A DNA stretch of 64,000 nt from CAWVSB01 sp036960375 (GTDB taxonomy: Bacteria; Pseudomonadota; Gammaproteobacteria; Pseudomonadales; CAWVSB01). Within the stretch, counting starts at the first letter, position 1; each line of letters begins with the position of its first letter. The stretch covers positions 806,001 through 870,000 of the forward strand of contig JBALVY010000002.1 of the NCBI GenBank assembly GCA_036960375.1, given 5' to 3'. Shown here in pieces: positions 24,527-34,129 of the stretch. The position numbers were made by a program, and so were the translations under genes. The notes below the pieces were generated by a model, which was given only the letters and a program-made list of their open reading frames with translations, did no database searches and had not been told where the DNA came from.

Positions 24527-24928
24527 TTATTGTGGCGCGTTTCGAGAAATCAGCAGGCCTGAAAGAACCAATGCTGCTTGTAAAATATGAGCAAGCTCTG
24601 CTCTCATGTGGGGGGCAGATAGCGAGTCATTAAACGGCATGCCAACCCAATAAGGCGCGTAGTAACCTAGAGCGATGACGAAAGCCATGAACCATGTGCT
24701 GGGCGTGCGTACGTGGCACGGCCCAAAAATAAAATAAAGGAATATCACCATAGCGGCGATATCGCCACCTGCTTCTCTAAAAAAATGATAATAGGAGTGG
24801 TCAGTCGTCTCTGCACTCATTACCAAATAGTTTGGGTCGCCGATGTGGGAAATAGTCATGTATAGACTAGTTAGACCTATTATTAGACCTACTACAATAA
24901 GAACTCTAGCGATTGTCATACGGTTCAT
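24527..24928 (-). CDS. Four-helix membrane protein of unknown function
   Basis: A 133-residue protein with about four hydrophobic segments (residues ~6-26, 55-70, 78-98, 112-128) and short charged loops. I do not recognise a family. It is the first gene of a minus-strand run with the GlcG-like protein (17 bases on), the haem-binding lipoprotein and cytochrome b561, suggesting a membrane role in that redox module. It is divergent from the FAH gene at 25149, with possible operators between. Confidence 0.6.
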   Translation of the reverse strand: MNRMTIARVLIVVGLIIGLTSLYMTISHIGDPNYLVMSAETTDHSYYHFFREAGGDIAAMVIFLYFIFGPCHVRTPSTWFMAFVIALGYYAPYWVGMPFNDSLSAPHMRAELAHILQAALVLSGLLISRNAPQ

Positions 24929-25027
24929 AATTGAGATCTCTAAAAATATATTAGTTTTAAGTCAGCAGGTCGCTCAATGCGGCCCATGTTCAAATCCTTA
25001 TACTGATAGAGGATTAAACCATGTAAT

Positions 25028-25095
25028 TCTGAAGAAACTCTGAATTGAGAGGCTGTATTCACAAATTCTGAATTTAAGGACTTATTCAGAATTTG
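25028..25095. promoter_or_regulatory. TCTGAA-repeat operator in divergent promoter region
   Basis: Two TCTGAA hexamers (25028-25033 and 25039-25044) form a direct repeat with N5 spacing, an 11-base period like the boxes bound by OmpR/PmrA-type regulators. Next comes an 11-base inverted repeat CAAATTCTGAA-12-TTCAGAATTTG (25062-25072 and 25085-25095). The site lies between the divergent genes 24928 and 25149. A response-regulator gene of that family lies 3 kb downstream (28155); the link is inferred. Confidence 0.55.
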
Positions 25096-25148
25096 CCAAT
25101 AGTATCGATACAAGTGAATATTATTATCCGGGTATCTAAGGGAACAAT

Positions 25149-26114
25149 ATGAAAGTTGAAAGTTGGAAGTCGTTTTTTACCTCCGTGTTTTGTGCGGTTG
25201 CTGCTATGACATGTTTAAGTGTTGCAAGTGTTTATGCTAACGAGGAGGTGGGCGCCTCTGCCGGAGTTGCTTTGAAGCTATTGCGTTTTGGACCTGTGGG
25301 TCAGGAGAAACCTGGTTTATTGGATGGCGACAATGCTATTAGAGATCTATCTGACTACATCGATGACGTTACCCCGGAAAATCTGTCTGCCGAATCACTT
25401 GCGAAAATTGCGTCGCTTGACTGGAGCCTCTTGCCGGTTGTCGATAATACACCCAGGCTTGGTTCACCAGTTAACGGGGTGGGTAAAATTATCGCTGTAG
25501 GCCTTAACTATATGGATCACATAAAGGAGACGGGGCAGGAAGTGCCGAAAGAGCCGATTGTCTTTATGAAGGCGACAACGGCCTTAAGCGGACCCAACGA
25601 CGATGTAATAACACCCAGAGATTCAACAATGCTTGATTGGGAGGTTGAGTTGGGGATAGTCATCGGCAAGACCGCTCGCTATGTTACCGAGCAAGAAGCG
25701 TCGAATTTCATTGCTGGTTATACTATTGGAAATGACGTGACTGATCGCGATTTTCAGATCTATCGAGGTGGCCAGTGGACTAAGGGCAAGAGCGCTGATA
25801 CATTTGCTCCAATGGGTCCCTATTTGGTTGTAGATAGCTCTTTGGATGTGGGTAATCTGGATGTTTGGCTGGAGCTTAACGGAGAAGTGCAGCAGCGTTC
25901 CAATACAAAGCACTTGATATTCGATCCGGCCTATTTAGTTAGTTACCTTAGTGCGTTTATGACGCTTGAGCCCGGTGATATCATCCTTACAGGGACGCCC
26001 GGTGGCATTGGTGCTTTCCAAACCCCGCCTCGTTTTTTAAAGCCCGGAGACCAAGTGCGACTAGGCATCACTGGCTTAGGTGAACAAAGCCAGAAAATTG
26101 TGCCATTTCAATAG
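25149..26114 (+). CDS. Exported fumarylacetoacetate hydrolase (FAH) family protein
   Basis: A 321-residue protein: signal peptide (about 1-30, VYA|NEE), then an FAH-fold domain (about 95-315). Metal-binding residues are visible as LDWEVELG (two Glu) and NDVTDRDF (Asp), with the glycine-rich GDIILTGTPGGIG loop. FAH proteins hydrolyse or decarboxylate beta-diketo or oxo acids using Mg or Mn. An exported member is unusual, since most act in the cytoplasm in aromatic catabolism. It is followed by a large exported hydrolase (25 bases on) and a two-component system, suggesting a periplasmic degradation step. Confidence 0.85.
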   Translation: MKVESWKSFFTSVFCAVAAMTCLSVASVYANEEVGASAGVALKLLRFGPVGQEKPGLLDGDNAIRDLSDYIDDVTPENLSAESLAKIASLDWSLLPVVDNTPRLGSPVNGVGKIIAVGLNYMDHIKETGQEVPKEPIVFMKATTALSGPNDDVITPRDSTMLDWEVELGIVIGKTARYVTEQEASNFIAGYTIGNDVTDRDFQIYRGGQWTKGKSADTFAPMGPYLVVDSSLDVGNLDVWLELNGEVQQRSNTKHLIFDPAYLVSYLSAFMTLEPGDIILTGTPGGIGAFQTPPRFLKPGDQVRLGITGLGEQSQKIVPFQ

Positions 26115-26139
26115 TTATTCCAATCTGGACGGTTAAGAC

Positions 26140-28137
26140 ATGAAGTTAGGAAGATTTTCACTGAGTATTTTTTTTCTCGCTATGTTTTCACCGTTTGCCT
26201 GGTGTGACGTGAATAGTATCGCGGTGCAAGGTAGGTTTCCGGTAGCCCAAGGACAGTCGTTTGGAGATTTTGGACCCTATGAATATATCCATGGCCGTGT
26301 CTCAGGCACGCTTGACCCACAAGATCCTCACAATAGGGCAATTGTAAATTTGGAGCAGGCCGTCGCTGATGAGGACGGCCTTGTGCATTACAGTGCGGAC
26401 TTTGCCCTTATGCAGCCGGTTGAGGTACTTGCTGGCGGCGCAAAATTATTGGTAGAAATTCCCAATAGGGGCCGGAAATACGTTCTCCAAATGATGAACG
26501 ATTCACATCCTCCGCAAAGTGGGGATGCTAGCGCATTGTCACCTGAGGCCAGTCTTCATCCGCTATCGGTGGCCGATTCCGGCAATGGCTTCTTGATGCG
26601 CCAAGGCTATACCCTTGCGTGGGTAGCATGGGAAGGCATCGCAATTGGTCCAGGTTTAATGAGTGCAACGTTGCCCGTGGCGGCCCCGTACAGTGGCGAA
26701 GTACGAGAGGAATTTGTATTTGGGTCGCGTATAAAAGCAGATCACAATCAGCTGGATTTGAGTTATGCCGCAGATGAGGCAAAGCCTGTCCGGGTCACTG
26801 TTCGCAATGACTCAGGTGAAGCATTTCGAGAACTTCCGCAAGCCTCGTGGAAGCTGGTTAACGGGCGTCGTATCGCTGCCGCCAACGATGAAATACTGTT
26901 CGAGTCAGGAAAATTATACGATGCCTGGTATACAGGCAAGGATCCCGAAGTTTTGGGTGCTGGTTTTGCGGTTGTCAGAGATTTCGTTTCACTTCTGCGT
27001 TATTCAAATAAAACGTCGACTGCAATCTCCGATCTTTACGGCTCTGCGGCAACACCGGTATATCACTCGGTGACCGGCATAGGTTTTTCACAGCCAGCGC
27101 GCTTCCTGCGAGAATTTTATGAGCTGGGAATGAACGAGGATACAGAAAAAAGACAGGTTTTTGACGGCCTATTCATTTATACCGCGGGTATTGGCAAGTC
27201 TCTGGCCAATATTCCCTTCGGTACCCCTTTTCGTTCCAACGCACGATTTCAGGATCATGAATATCCCGAGTTCAGACCTCCATTTCGCTATGCAGACATC
27301 ATAGACGCAAAGGGCATGCCAGAGCCGGGCTTGCTATCGGCTGGCAAGAAACCACCCTTTATCATGGAAGTGAACACTTCCAGTGAGTATCGAAATAAAG
27401 CCGCATCCATTTTACATACTGATTCTGTTGGCGTGAGGGATATTTCCTCTCCTAACAACGTAAGACACTATGCCTTGGCTGGAATTCAGCATAACGGGCG
27501 GCCGGGTATGAAAATTAAAAGAGGCAACTGCCGCTACCCACAGAATCCCAATAATCCAAGCCCTGTATTGCGCGCACTTTTGGTTGCAATGAATGAATGG
27601 GTAGTCGTAGGAACTAAGCCGCCAGTGAGCCAGGTAGGCAGAATTGATAATGGTACGCTGGTTGAGTTGTCAAAAGATGGTTTTCCTGTGATTCCCGGCA
27701 TCGAGAAGTCGCTCCTGTTGAATACTTCAGCGGTTTACGGTCCAGCTGGAGATGTGGTGGCGGCATTGGGGACGGACTATCGAATTCTGGTGCCTTTAAC
27801 CGATCAGGATGGCAATGACGTGCCGGGTATAAGAACCCCTGATATAGCCGTACCGTTGGCTACGCATACAGGCTGGAATTTCTATGCCCCACCATTTCCG
27901 ACTAACGAGGCATGTCATATGTACGGCGCCATCATTCCATTTCCCGGAACTCTCTCACAGAGGGAAAACGATGGCGATCCCAGGTTATCGGTGGAAGAGC
28001 GCTATGATGATCAAGATCATTACGTTAGCATGGTTAAAAAGGCCGCTCTAGAATTGCGGGAAAACCGATTTATATTGGATGAAGACGTTCTTCGCTATGA
28101 GCAGATAGCAAAACAAAAAGATATATATGCAGAATAA
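26140..28137 (+). CDS. Exported alpha/beta-hydrolase domain protein (Abhydrolase_10-like)
   Basis: A 665-residue protein with a signal peptide (about 1-22, AWC|DVN). Its body resembles the large 'alpha/beta hydrolase domain-containing' family: opening QGRFPVAQGQSFGDFGPYE, then VEIPNRGRKYVLQM, a central TGIGFSQPARFLREFYELG and a C-terminal GCxLP-less THTGWNFYAPPFP block. No GxSxG Ser motif is obvious; the GIGFSQPAR segment is the best candidate. The substrate is unknown. It shares an operon with the FAH-like gene upstream and the response regulator 17 bases downstream. Confidence 0.68.
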   Translation: MKLGRFSLSIFFLAMFSPFAWCDVNSIAVQGRFPVAQGQSFGDFGPYEYIHGRVSGTLDPQDPHNRAIVNLEQAVADEDGLVHYSADFALMQPVEVLAGGAKLLVEIPNRGRKYVLQMMNDSHPPQSGDASALSPEASLHPLSVADSGNGFLMRQGYTLAWVAWEGIAIGPGLMSATLPVAAPYSGEVREEFVFGSRIKADHNQLDLSYAADEAKPVRVTVRNDSGEAFRELPQASWKLVNGRRIAAANDEILFESGKLYDAWYTGKDPEVLGAGFAVVRDFVSLLRYSNKTSTAISDLYGSAATPVYHSVTGIGFSQPARFLREFYELGMNEDTEKRQVFDGLFIYTAGIGKSLANIPFGTPFRSNARFQDHEYPEFRPPFRYADIIDAKGMPEPGLLSAGKKPPFIMEVNTSSEYRNKAASILHTDSVGVRDISSPNNVRHYALAGIQHNGRPGMKIKRGNCRYPQNPNNPSPVLRALLVAMNEWVVVGTKPPVSQVGRIDNGTLVELSKDGFPVIPGIEKSLLLNTSAVYGPAGDVVAALGTDYRILVPLTDQDGNDVPGIRTPDIAVPLATHTGWNFYAPPFPTNEACHMYGAIIPFPGTLSQRENDGDPRLSVEERYDDQDHYVSMVKKAALELRENRFILDEDVLRYEQIAKQKDIYAE

Positions 28138-28154
28138 AAGGTAAATAGACTTTT

Positions 28155-28814
28155 ATGCGAATCTTACTGGTTGAAGATGATTTGTTGCTGGGTGAGTCAG
28201 TGCTCGCAGCTCTAGAGCTGGGTGGTCACACGGCTGATTGGGTGAAGGACGGAAAATCGGCAATCGGTGCTTTGCAGAATCCGCTTATGCATGATCTCGT
28301 TTTGCTCGATATCGGATTACCTGACATCCCGGGTACCAAGGTACTAAAAAAAATTAGGGCTGACGGAATTGATATTCCAACCATAATTCTCACAGCTCGC
28401 GATGCCATTTCTGATCGCGTAGCAGGATTGGACGCCGGCGCCGACGATTACATAGTAAAACCCTTTGACATAGATGAAGTATTTGCGAGAATTCGCTCTG
28501 TGGACCGACGGCTAAAAGGTCGCGCTTCGGATGAATTGGTGGCTGGTGATATTGTTCTAAAACCTGCGCAGCGTCAGATATTCTTTAAGGGCGATGAACT
28601 TGAACTGACCAATAACGAGTTTAGTGTACTTCAGACCCTTGTTGAGCGTGTTGGTAGCCCGGTATTAAAGAGTTATTTGGAAGACTCGCTCTATTCCTGG
28701 GGTGCTGAAGTCTCCAGTAATACCGTAGAAGTGTATATCTCACACTTACGTAAAAAACTTGGTCGTGACGTTATCAAAACGATACACGGTGTTGGATACA
28801 GGCTAGAGCCTTAG
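28155..28814 (+). CDS. OmpR/QseB-family response regulator
   Basis: A 219-residue transcription factor with a receiver domain (1-115; phospho-acceptor D52 in LLDIGLPD, K102 in VKPFD) and a C-terminal winged helix (about 125-219; ELTNNEFSVLQTLVE...SNTVEVYISHLRKKLG). Sequence style places it with QseB/PmrA/TctD-like regulators. The sensor kinase gene follows 2 bases after its stop. Candidate binding sites are the TCTGAA repeats at 25028-25095, which would make the upstream FAH and hydrolase genes its targets. Confidence 0.92.
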   Translation: MRILLVEDDLLLGESVLAALELGGHTADWVKDGKSAIGALQNPLMHDLVLLDIGLPDIPGTKVLKKIRADGIDIPTIILTARDAISDRVAGLDAGADDYIVKPFDIDEVFARIRSVDRRLKGRASDELVAGDIVLKPAQRQIFFKGDELELTNNEFSVLQTLVERVGSPVLKSYLEDSLYSWGAEVSSNTVEVYISHLRKKLGRDVIKTIHGVGYRLEP

Positions 28815-28816
28815 CC

Positions 28817-30181
28817 ATGCGCTCCGTTCAACAACGCATGTTAATCATCACCTTTACCCTGTTCGTTTCCGCGTGGGCGGTTACTGTTATTTCAACCTAT
28901 TTTTCCCTAAAACACGTCGCAGAATTATCTCATGATGACGACCTGAAAAACTATGCACATGTCATCCGTGGCTTCGCTCATCGGCTGATCATGCAGTCGG
29001 GAGAAAATACCGCTGAAAAAAGAATTGAAGACGAACTTGCAGCTCAATATGACATTTCTTTAGCGTTCAATATCGTGCATAAAAATAATGTTGTCGCAAA
29101 ATCGATTGGCGCTCCCAATTTCCCTTTAGTCGATGAAGTTTCAGTACGTGATGTAGCTCTTGAAAGTGAGGGGCAGATCCATGATTGGCGAGTCTATTAC
29201 TATTTTGACGAGAGTGATGAAATATGGATTATAGTTGCCGAGACGAGAGAATCCATTAATGCGCTATTGTTTTCTGTAATCTTTCAGGCCATTTGGCCCA
29301 ATATGGTTTTTCTGCCATTAATGTTAGTCGCAATCTTTCTTGGAGTGCGCCATAGCCTAAAGCCTCTTAAGGAACTGGCGGGGCAAGTGGAGACCCAGAC
29401 CCCTCAATTCCTAAACCCTATTAGCGTGGGGGAGGTGCCCCAAGAAGTAGAGCCCTTGGTCAGGTCGCTTAACTATATGTTAAGGAGACTCAAGGAGGCC
29501 TTTGATAATGAACATGTTTTTACCGCCAATGCCGCACATGAGTTGCGTACGCCGCTGGGTGCACTAAAAACCGAGGCGCAGATCCTACGGCAACTTGAAA
29601 TGCCAGACGCGGCAAAACGCGCAGCTAGAAGGATGGAGGTACGAGTTGATCGGGCCTCGCATTTAGTTTCTCAGTTGCTAACTCTCTCTCGTATGGAGGC
29701 AAACGACCTGTTGGAAAATCCGGCCCTGGTCAATCTTGATGATATTGTATCAGAGGTCGTAACCGAACTTTCAGGCAGCGCAAAAGACAAAGACGTCAGT
29801 ATCAGCTATCTCTGTGATGAAGCCTTTCGTGTTAAAGGCGAACCGATTTCTCTGGGTATATTGGCTCGAAACTTGATAGACAACGCGATACGCTATTCAC
29901 CACCGGGTACGGGGGTAGTTGTCAAATTGTCATCAGAAGATGGTCGGGTATGTTTGTCTGTAGTTGACGAAGGCCCCGGGATACCGAAAGAAAACATGGG
30001 CGACATATTCAAGAAATTTTATCGTATGTCCAGCTCTACCGCGACAGGCGTTGGCCTTGGGCTGTCAATAGTTCAACGAATCGCTGTACTGCATGCGGCT
30101 GAGATACATGTTTCTACGGGTGACTCCGGCACGGGCTTAAAGATACGTGTTGAGTTCCAGCGTTCTCTAGATGTAGCTTAG
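28817..30181 (+). CDS. Sensor histidine kinase (QseC-like)
   Basis: A 454-residue membrane kinase with two transmembrane helices (about 8-30 and 152-175) enclosing a ~120-residue periplasmic sensor, then a HAMP-like linker. The dimerisation/phospho-acceptor helix has H241 in AAHELRTPLGALKTE, and an ATPase domain carries NLIDNAIRYS, DEGPGIPK and TGVGLGLSIVQ. It partners the response regulator encoded just upstream. The stimulus is unknown but by context may be a substrate or product of the exported FAH and hydrolase pair. Confidence 0.92.
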   Translation: MRSVQQRMLIITFTLFVSAWAVTVISTYFSLKHVAELSHDDDLKNYAHVIRGFAHRLIMQSGENTAEKRIEDELAAQYDISLAFNIVHKNNVVAKSIGAPNFPLVDEVSVRDVALESEGQIHDWRVYYYFDESDEIWIIVAETRESINALLFSVIFQAIWPNMVFLPLMLVAIFLGVRHSLKPLKELAGQVETQTPQFLNPISVGEVPQEVEPLVRSLNYMLRRLKEAFDNEHVFTANAAHELRTPLGALKTEAQILRQLEMPDAAKRAARRMEVRVDRASHLVSQLLTLSRMEANDLLENPALVNLDDIVSEVVTELSGSAKDKDVSISYLCDEAFRVKGEPISLGILARNLIDNAIRYSPPGTGVVVKLSSEDGRVCLSVVDEGPGIPKENMGDIFKKFYRMSSSTATGVGLGLSIVQRIAVLHAAEIHVSTGDSGTGLKIRVEFQRSLDVA

Positions 30182-30313
30182 TAAAAAAGAATGGCGTTTG
30201 ACGGGTTTATCTCGTTGTTTCAACAAAATGTTCTTAACTCCCTTCAGGATATCTTCAGACCTTTCCTTCACACTGGCCTGGTAAAAATTTATCTTTTGCA
30301 TACTGGAGTTATT

Positions 30314-31531
30314 ATGCGTCTATGTTTATCCAATTATGCCTTGCTGGCAATGTTATTCATTTCAACACTGTGCAGCGCCGTTCATGTAGCAGCAGCCGAA
30401 GAGCCAAATTTTGAAGGCTGGGAAAAGGGTGCAGCGCATGACACTCATCGTCGGCTAAAGGGATGGGTGGCCCGTAGTGCAGATGAAAGTGAATTGCATC
30501 GCATAGTCAATGAGACCGACGGTCTGTTTGGAGAAGGGCCAGGAACCTGGGTTTACGAAAATTCCGAAGTTGGAGAAAAGCTTGTAATCGCCGCCAATAA
30601 CGCGCTTGCCTCAGGGCATGAGCAAGATGCAATCGAGTATTATAAGGCGGCTTCGGCACATTTTGGTGTGGCTAGATACCCATTTATCCATTCTCCTTCA
30701 GCGCAGCAGGCATATGCCAAACATAATATGGCCTATTACCGATTTCTTGAATTGTCTGGAGTACCGGTCGAGCATATTCGTATTTCGTTTGAAGGCAAGG
30801 AGATAGTAGGTAATTTGTATAAGCCGCAAACTCTGCCGGAACAAGATAAATTTCCTTTGGTCGTGGTTTCTGGAGGAATTGATACGTGGAAAAATGAGCT
30901 CGTGACGACAATTGAACCGATGCTGGAGCAGGGCTTTGCTGTATTTGCCATGGATTTACCCGGTACCGGTGAAAGTCAGTGGCGGCTAGAGCCGAATTCA
31001 GAGAGAATTTATGCTCGAGCGATAGATTTTCTGAAACAACGTAAAGATATCGATGAAACACGCCTTGCAGTTTCCCTAAGGAGCTTTGGCGGTCATTTTG
31101 CTGTAAAACTCGCGTTGGTGGATGAGGATATTAAAGCCGCTATCAATATTGGCGGCCCCATTACCTTTGGTGATGGCGAAGTCTGGCCTTTACCTCGGTT
31201 TATGTTACTAACTTTAGGCGCGGGTTTTGGTATGGATAAGGAGGAATTTAATGATGTCGAAGCCGGTCGATTGGTTTTACAAAAAAAATTAGCTGCGCTT
31301 TCTCTGCGTAGTCAGGGTTTATTGAAACCTACAGAACACCAGGCAAAACTGCTCACCATCAATGGGGATCAGGATAGATTAGTGCCAACGGGCGAAATTT
31401 TTTCAATAACAACTGCAGGCATAAAGCAGGAAATATGGCTCTATTTGAACGACGGGCACTGTGCAGGGAAGAACAGTCATATCTATATTCCAGAATCTGC
31501 TGCCTGGCTTAGGCAGCAGCTTGAAAACTAG
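30314..31531 (+). CDS. Exported FrsA-like esterase/alpha-beta hydrolase
   Basis: A 405-residue protein: signal peptide (about 1-26, HVAAA|EE) and a FrsA/DUF1100-type alpha/beta hydrolase. Catalytic candidates are the Ser in LRSFGGHFA, the Asp in GDQDRLVP and the His in DGHCAGK. The nucleophile elbow reads LRSFGG rather than GxSxGG, an altered first glycine. The ATG at 30314 is chosen because it starts the signal peptide; an in-frame codon at 30191 adds 41 residues of no conservation. The 133-base gap after the kinase gene holds no terminator. Confidence 0.8.
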   Translation: MRLCLSNYALLAMLFISTLCSAVHVAAAEEPNFEGWEKGAAHDTHRRLKGWVARSADESELHRIVNETDGLFGEGPGTWVYENSEVGEKLVIAANNALASGHEQDAIEYYKAASAHFGVARYPFIHSPSAQQAYAKHNMAYYRFLELSGVPVEHIRISFEGKEIVGNLYKPQTLPEQDKFPLVVVSGGIDTWKNELVTTIEPMLEQGFAVFAMDLPGTGESQWRLEPNSERIYARAIDFLKQRKDIDETRLAVSLRSFGGHFAVKLALVDEDIKAAINIGGPITFGDGEVWPLPRFMLLTLGAGFGMDKEEFNDVEAGRLVLQKKLAALSLRSQGLLKPTEHQAKLLTINGDQDRLVPTGEIFSITTAGIKQEIWLYLNDGHCAGKNSHIYIPESAAWLRQQLEN

Positions 31532-31779
31532 TTGGCGGAAATACGAGAATCATCGCTATGTACGCTTCGAATAGCATCTTTTATAATCATTAATGGCGAA
31601 TAATAAATGACAGCATACTTGCATAAGAACCTTGGCTTATTTCCCCACGCGAAAAATGTCTTTTTACCTAAATATTCCGTCTTAAGCGTTTTTTCAGGAA
31701 TGCCTGTTAGATTGAGATCTGTCATGTCCATGACCGCACATTCACATGGTCATTTCTAAACGCAAACAGGAGATTTATC

Positions 31780-34026
31780 ATGGTTAGTATAATTAAACGT
31801 AATCAGAAGATAATAGGAAAAACAGTATTGGCGATAGCTGTTGCGGCTTCCACCGCTTCATTCGCAAATGCACAAGATACAGGGGAATCGGTAAAGCTTG
31901 AGGAAGTTGTCGTTACAGCACGGAAAGTACAGGAAAGTATGCAGGATATTCCGATTGCAATGAGTGCTTTTTCAGGGGATTTTGTTAAAGATCTTAACCT
32001 TCGCAGCATTGATGAAACGCTGGCCTACGTGCCTGGCGCAACCATGATCAGTTCGAGTCCCGGTGAACAGACTTTTAGTATTCGTGGTATATCTTCGGGT
32101 GCCGAAGGTGCTGGGTCTGACTCGGGTGTATTGGTGATGGTGGACAACGAAGTTATCTCCCGTGACTTTATGCGCAGCGCCGCCATGTATGACGTGCAGC
32201 GTGTAGAAGTACTGCGTGGGCCGCAGGGCACAACCTATGGGCGTAATGCCACAGCCGGGGTAATGCACGTTTTGAATAATACACCGACTGGTGAAAACTC
32301 TGCCTCTTTGACGGCTGAAGTGGGTAATTATAACCGCCGCCGCATTGACGGTTATATAAATGGCAGCTTGAATGACACAGAGACCGTAAAGGGTCGCTTG
32401 AGTTTGCATGGCTATGAACGCGATGGTTATACAGAAGATGCTATTACTGGTGATGATCTGGATGGTTGGGAAGAATTCGCACTACGTGCCCAGTTATTAT
32501 TTGAGCCATCAGATGAATTAAGTATTTTGTTCAGAAGCCACTGGAGTAAGGAGGAAGCCAACAACCCTGCTCCACGTAAGGCCTATGATCCGAGTTTATC
32601 AGATGATTTCGCGTTTGATCCTCATGCGGCCCCCTATACAGAGCTATCAGCTGATCCGTGGAAAGTAGAAAATTCAGATGACTTGTTCTATGAGAGAGAT
32701 GTAAAGGGCCTTTCTGCAGAACTGCACTGGGATCTAGATAGATTAAATTTTACATCGCTTACGACTTATCGTGATGCGGATGACAAAGTCAGAGTTGATC
32801 TTTTTGGAACCCCGCGTGATATGGTGGTTCAAAACTCAGAAAACGATGCGACGACCTGGTCACAAGAATTCCGTCTTGATAACGCTGGCTCAGATACAAA
32901 CCTACATTGGTTGGCTGGTTTATTCTATTTGAATGAACAACATGATCGTGATGAGGTTAAAGATATTCTCGTAGACGTTATATCCGTCGATGATACGGGT
33001 TTTGCTGGTCAGCCAGGCTTCGATTACACCAGTTGGCAGTACTTTACGCAGTCGAACGAAACGGACAGTTTTGGTGTTTTCGGTGAGCTGGTTTATAGTT
33101 TTGGCGAGAAAACTGATTTGACCGTCGGTGGACGCTACAGCAAAGACGAAAAATCTTACCAGGTGTACCACACTGCTGGCGGGGCGCTTGCAGGCCTGTT
33201 GATTGATGAAGATGAGGTTGAGGCCAGTGTTGAAGATAGTTGGAGCGCTGCGACCGGTAGAGTGTCATTAACACACAAAATCACCGATACCAGTATGCTC
33301 TACGCCAGTTATTCAACGGGTTATAAATCAGGTGGTTTCAACCCGGAACCTAACAACGAAGAGGCGGCAGTAACCCCGTTTGATGAAGAAACTGTTGCAT
33401 CTTTTGAAATTGGCGCTAAAACAGAATTGTTTGACGATACTCTGCGTCTAAATGTCACCCTCTTTGATTCCGACTACGATGATATTCAGATTGAAAATCA
33501 CAAGCCGAGCGGAGCAACCATTATCGCTAATGTGGCAGAAGCGTCCATTAAGGGTATTGAACTTGAATACACCTGGTTGGCTACAGATCACTTCACTTTA
33601 ACGGGTAGCTATGCCAATTACGATGCTGAATATGGTAGCTATGTGAACGAAGAGGAGGGTGATGATTTTTCAGGTAACCCCATCGCTAATGTTCCCAAGT
33701 GGACCGCCAATGTCTCTGCTATTTATTCAATTCCGCTGGGTGACAATTCATTAGCATTGCGTCTGGATTACACCGATCGTTCTGATATTCATGACGATCC
33801 GGATCCTGAAGCATATCAGAGTCTTCGCGCTGCTGAAGAAATGATCCATGCGCGAGCTACCTGGTCTTCAGCGGCAGATAATTGGCAAGTATCCCTCTGG
33901 GGTAAAAACCTGGCAAATAATGCTGAGATGGTAAACATTAGCCCCCAATCCATTATGCAGCAGCGTCATGTTGTCTATGCGGCGCCTCGTACCTACGGTG
34001 TATCCGTCACCTATAACTGGCAGTAA
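31780..34026 (+). CDS. TonB-dependent receptor
   Basis: A 748-residue outer-membrane receptor: signal peptide (about 1-31, FANA|QD), then the TonB-box/plug opening KLEEVVVTARKVQESMQD, a plug domain with VLRGPQGTTYGRNATAGVMHV, and a 22-strand barrel ending YGVSVTYNWQ (terminal aromatic). The barrel contains ASYSTGYKSGGFNPE, common in TonB receptors of marine gammaproteobacteria. It imports a small ligand using the proton-motive force. A strong terminator follows, separating it from the CocE-like hydrolase gene. No regulator is adjacent; 31532-31779 shows only possible vestigial coding sequence. Confidence 0.92.
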   Translation: MVSIIKRNQKIIGKTVLAIAVAASTASFANAQDTGESVKLEEVVVTARKVQESMQDIPIAMSAFSGDFVKDLNLRSIDETLAYVPGATMISSSPGEQTFSIRGISSGAEGAGSDSGVLVMVDNEVISRDFMRSAAMYDVQRVEVLRGPQGTTYGRNATAGVMHVLNNTPTGENSASLTAEVGNYNRRRIDGYINGSLNDTETVKGRLSLHGYERDGYTEDAITGDDLDGWEEFALRAQLLFEPSDELSILFRSHWSKEEANNPAPRKAYDPSLSDDFAFDPHAAPYTELSADPWKVENSDDLFYERDVKGLSAELHWDLDRLNFTSLTTYRDADDKVRVDLFGTPRDMVVQNSENDATTWSQEFRLDNAGSDTNLHWLAGLFYLNEQHDRDEVKDILVDVISVDDTGFAGQPGFDYTSWQYFTQSNETDSFGVFGELVYSFGEKTDLTVGGRYSKDEKSYQVYHTAGGALAGLLIDEDEVEASVEDSWSAATGRVSLTHKITDTSMLYASYSTGYKSGGFNPEPNNEEAAVTPFDEETVASFEIGAKTELFDDTLRLNVTLFDSDYDDIQIENHKPSGATIIANVAEASIKGIELEYTWLATDHFTLTGSYANYDAEYGSYVNEEEGDDFSGNPIANVPKWTANVSAIYSIPLGDNSLALRLDYTDRSDIHDDPDPEAYQSLRAAEEMIHARATWSSAADNWQVSLWGKNLANNAEMVNISPQSIMQQRHVVYAAPRTYGVSVTYNWQ

Positions 34027-34039
34027 GCTTACCCTCCTT

Positions 34040-34082
34040 GATACTTGACGGGCGCGCTAGCGCCCTTTAGGTATCTTTTTTA
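34040..34082 (+). terminator. Rho-independent terminator after TonB receptor
   Basis: Stem GGGCGC-GCTA-GCGCCC (34050-34065) inside an outer GATAC/GTATC pairing (34040-34075), followed by a run of seven Ts. Confidence 0.88.
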
Positions 34083-34129
34083 TTCACAGATTTTTCCGTT
34101 TCGCATGTCTATTTCAAAGGAGTCAGATA

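Noticed and set aside
31528..31731. 67-codon minus-strand frame downstream of the esterase
   Set aside because: Unrecognised, no ribosome-binding site, and it overlaps the esterase stop; possibly vestigial coding sequence only.
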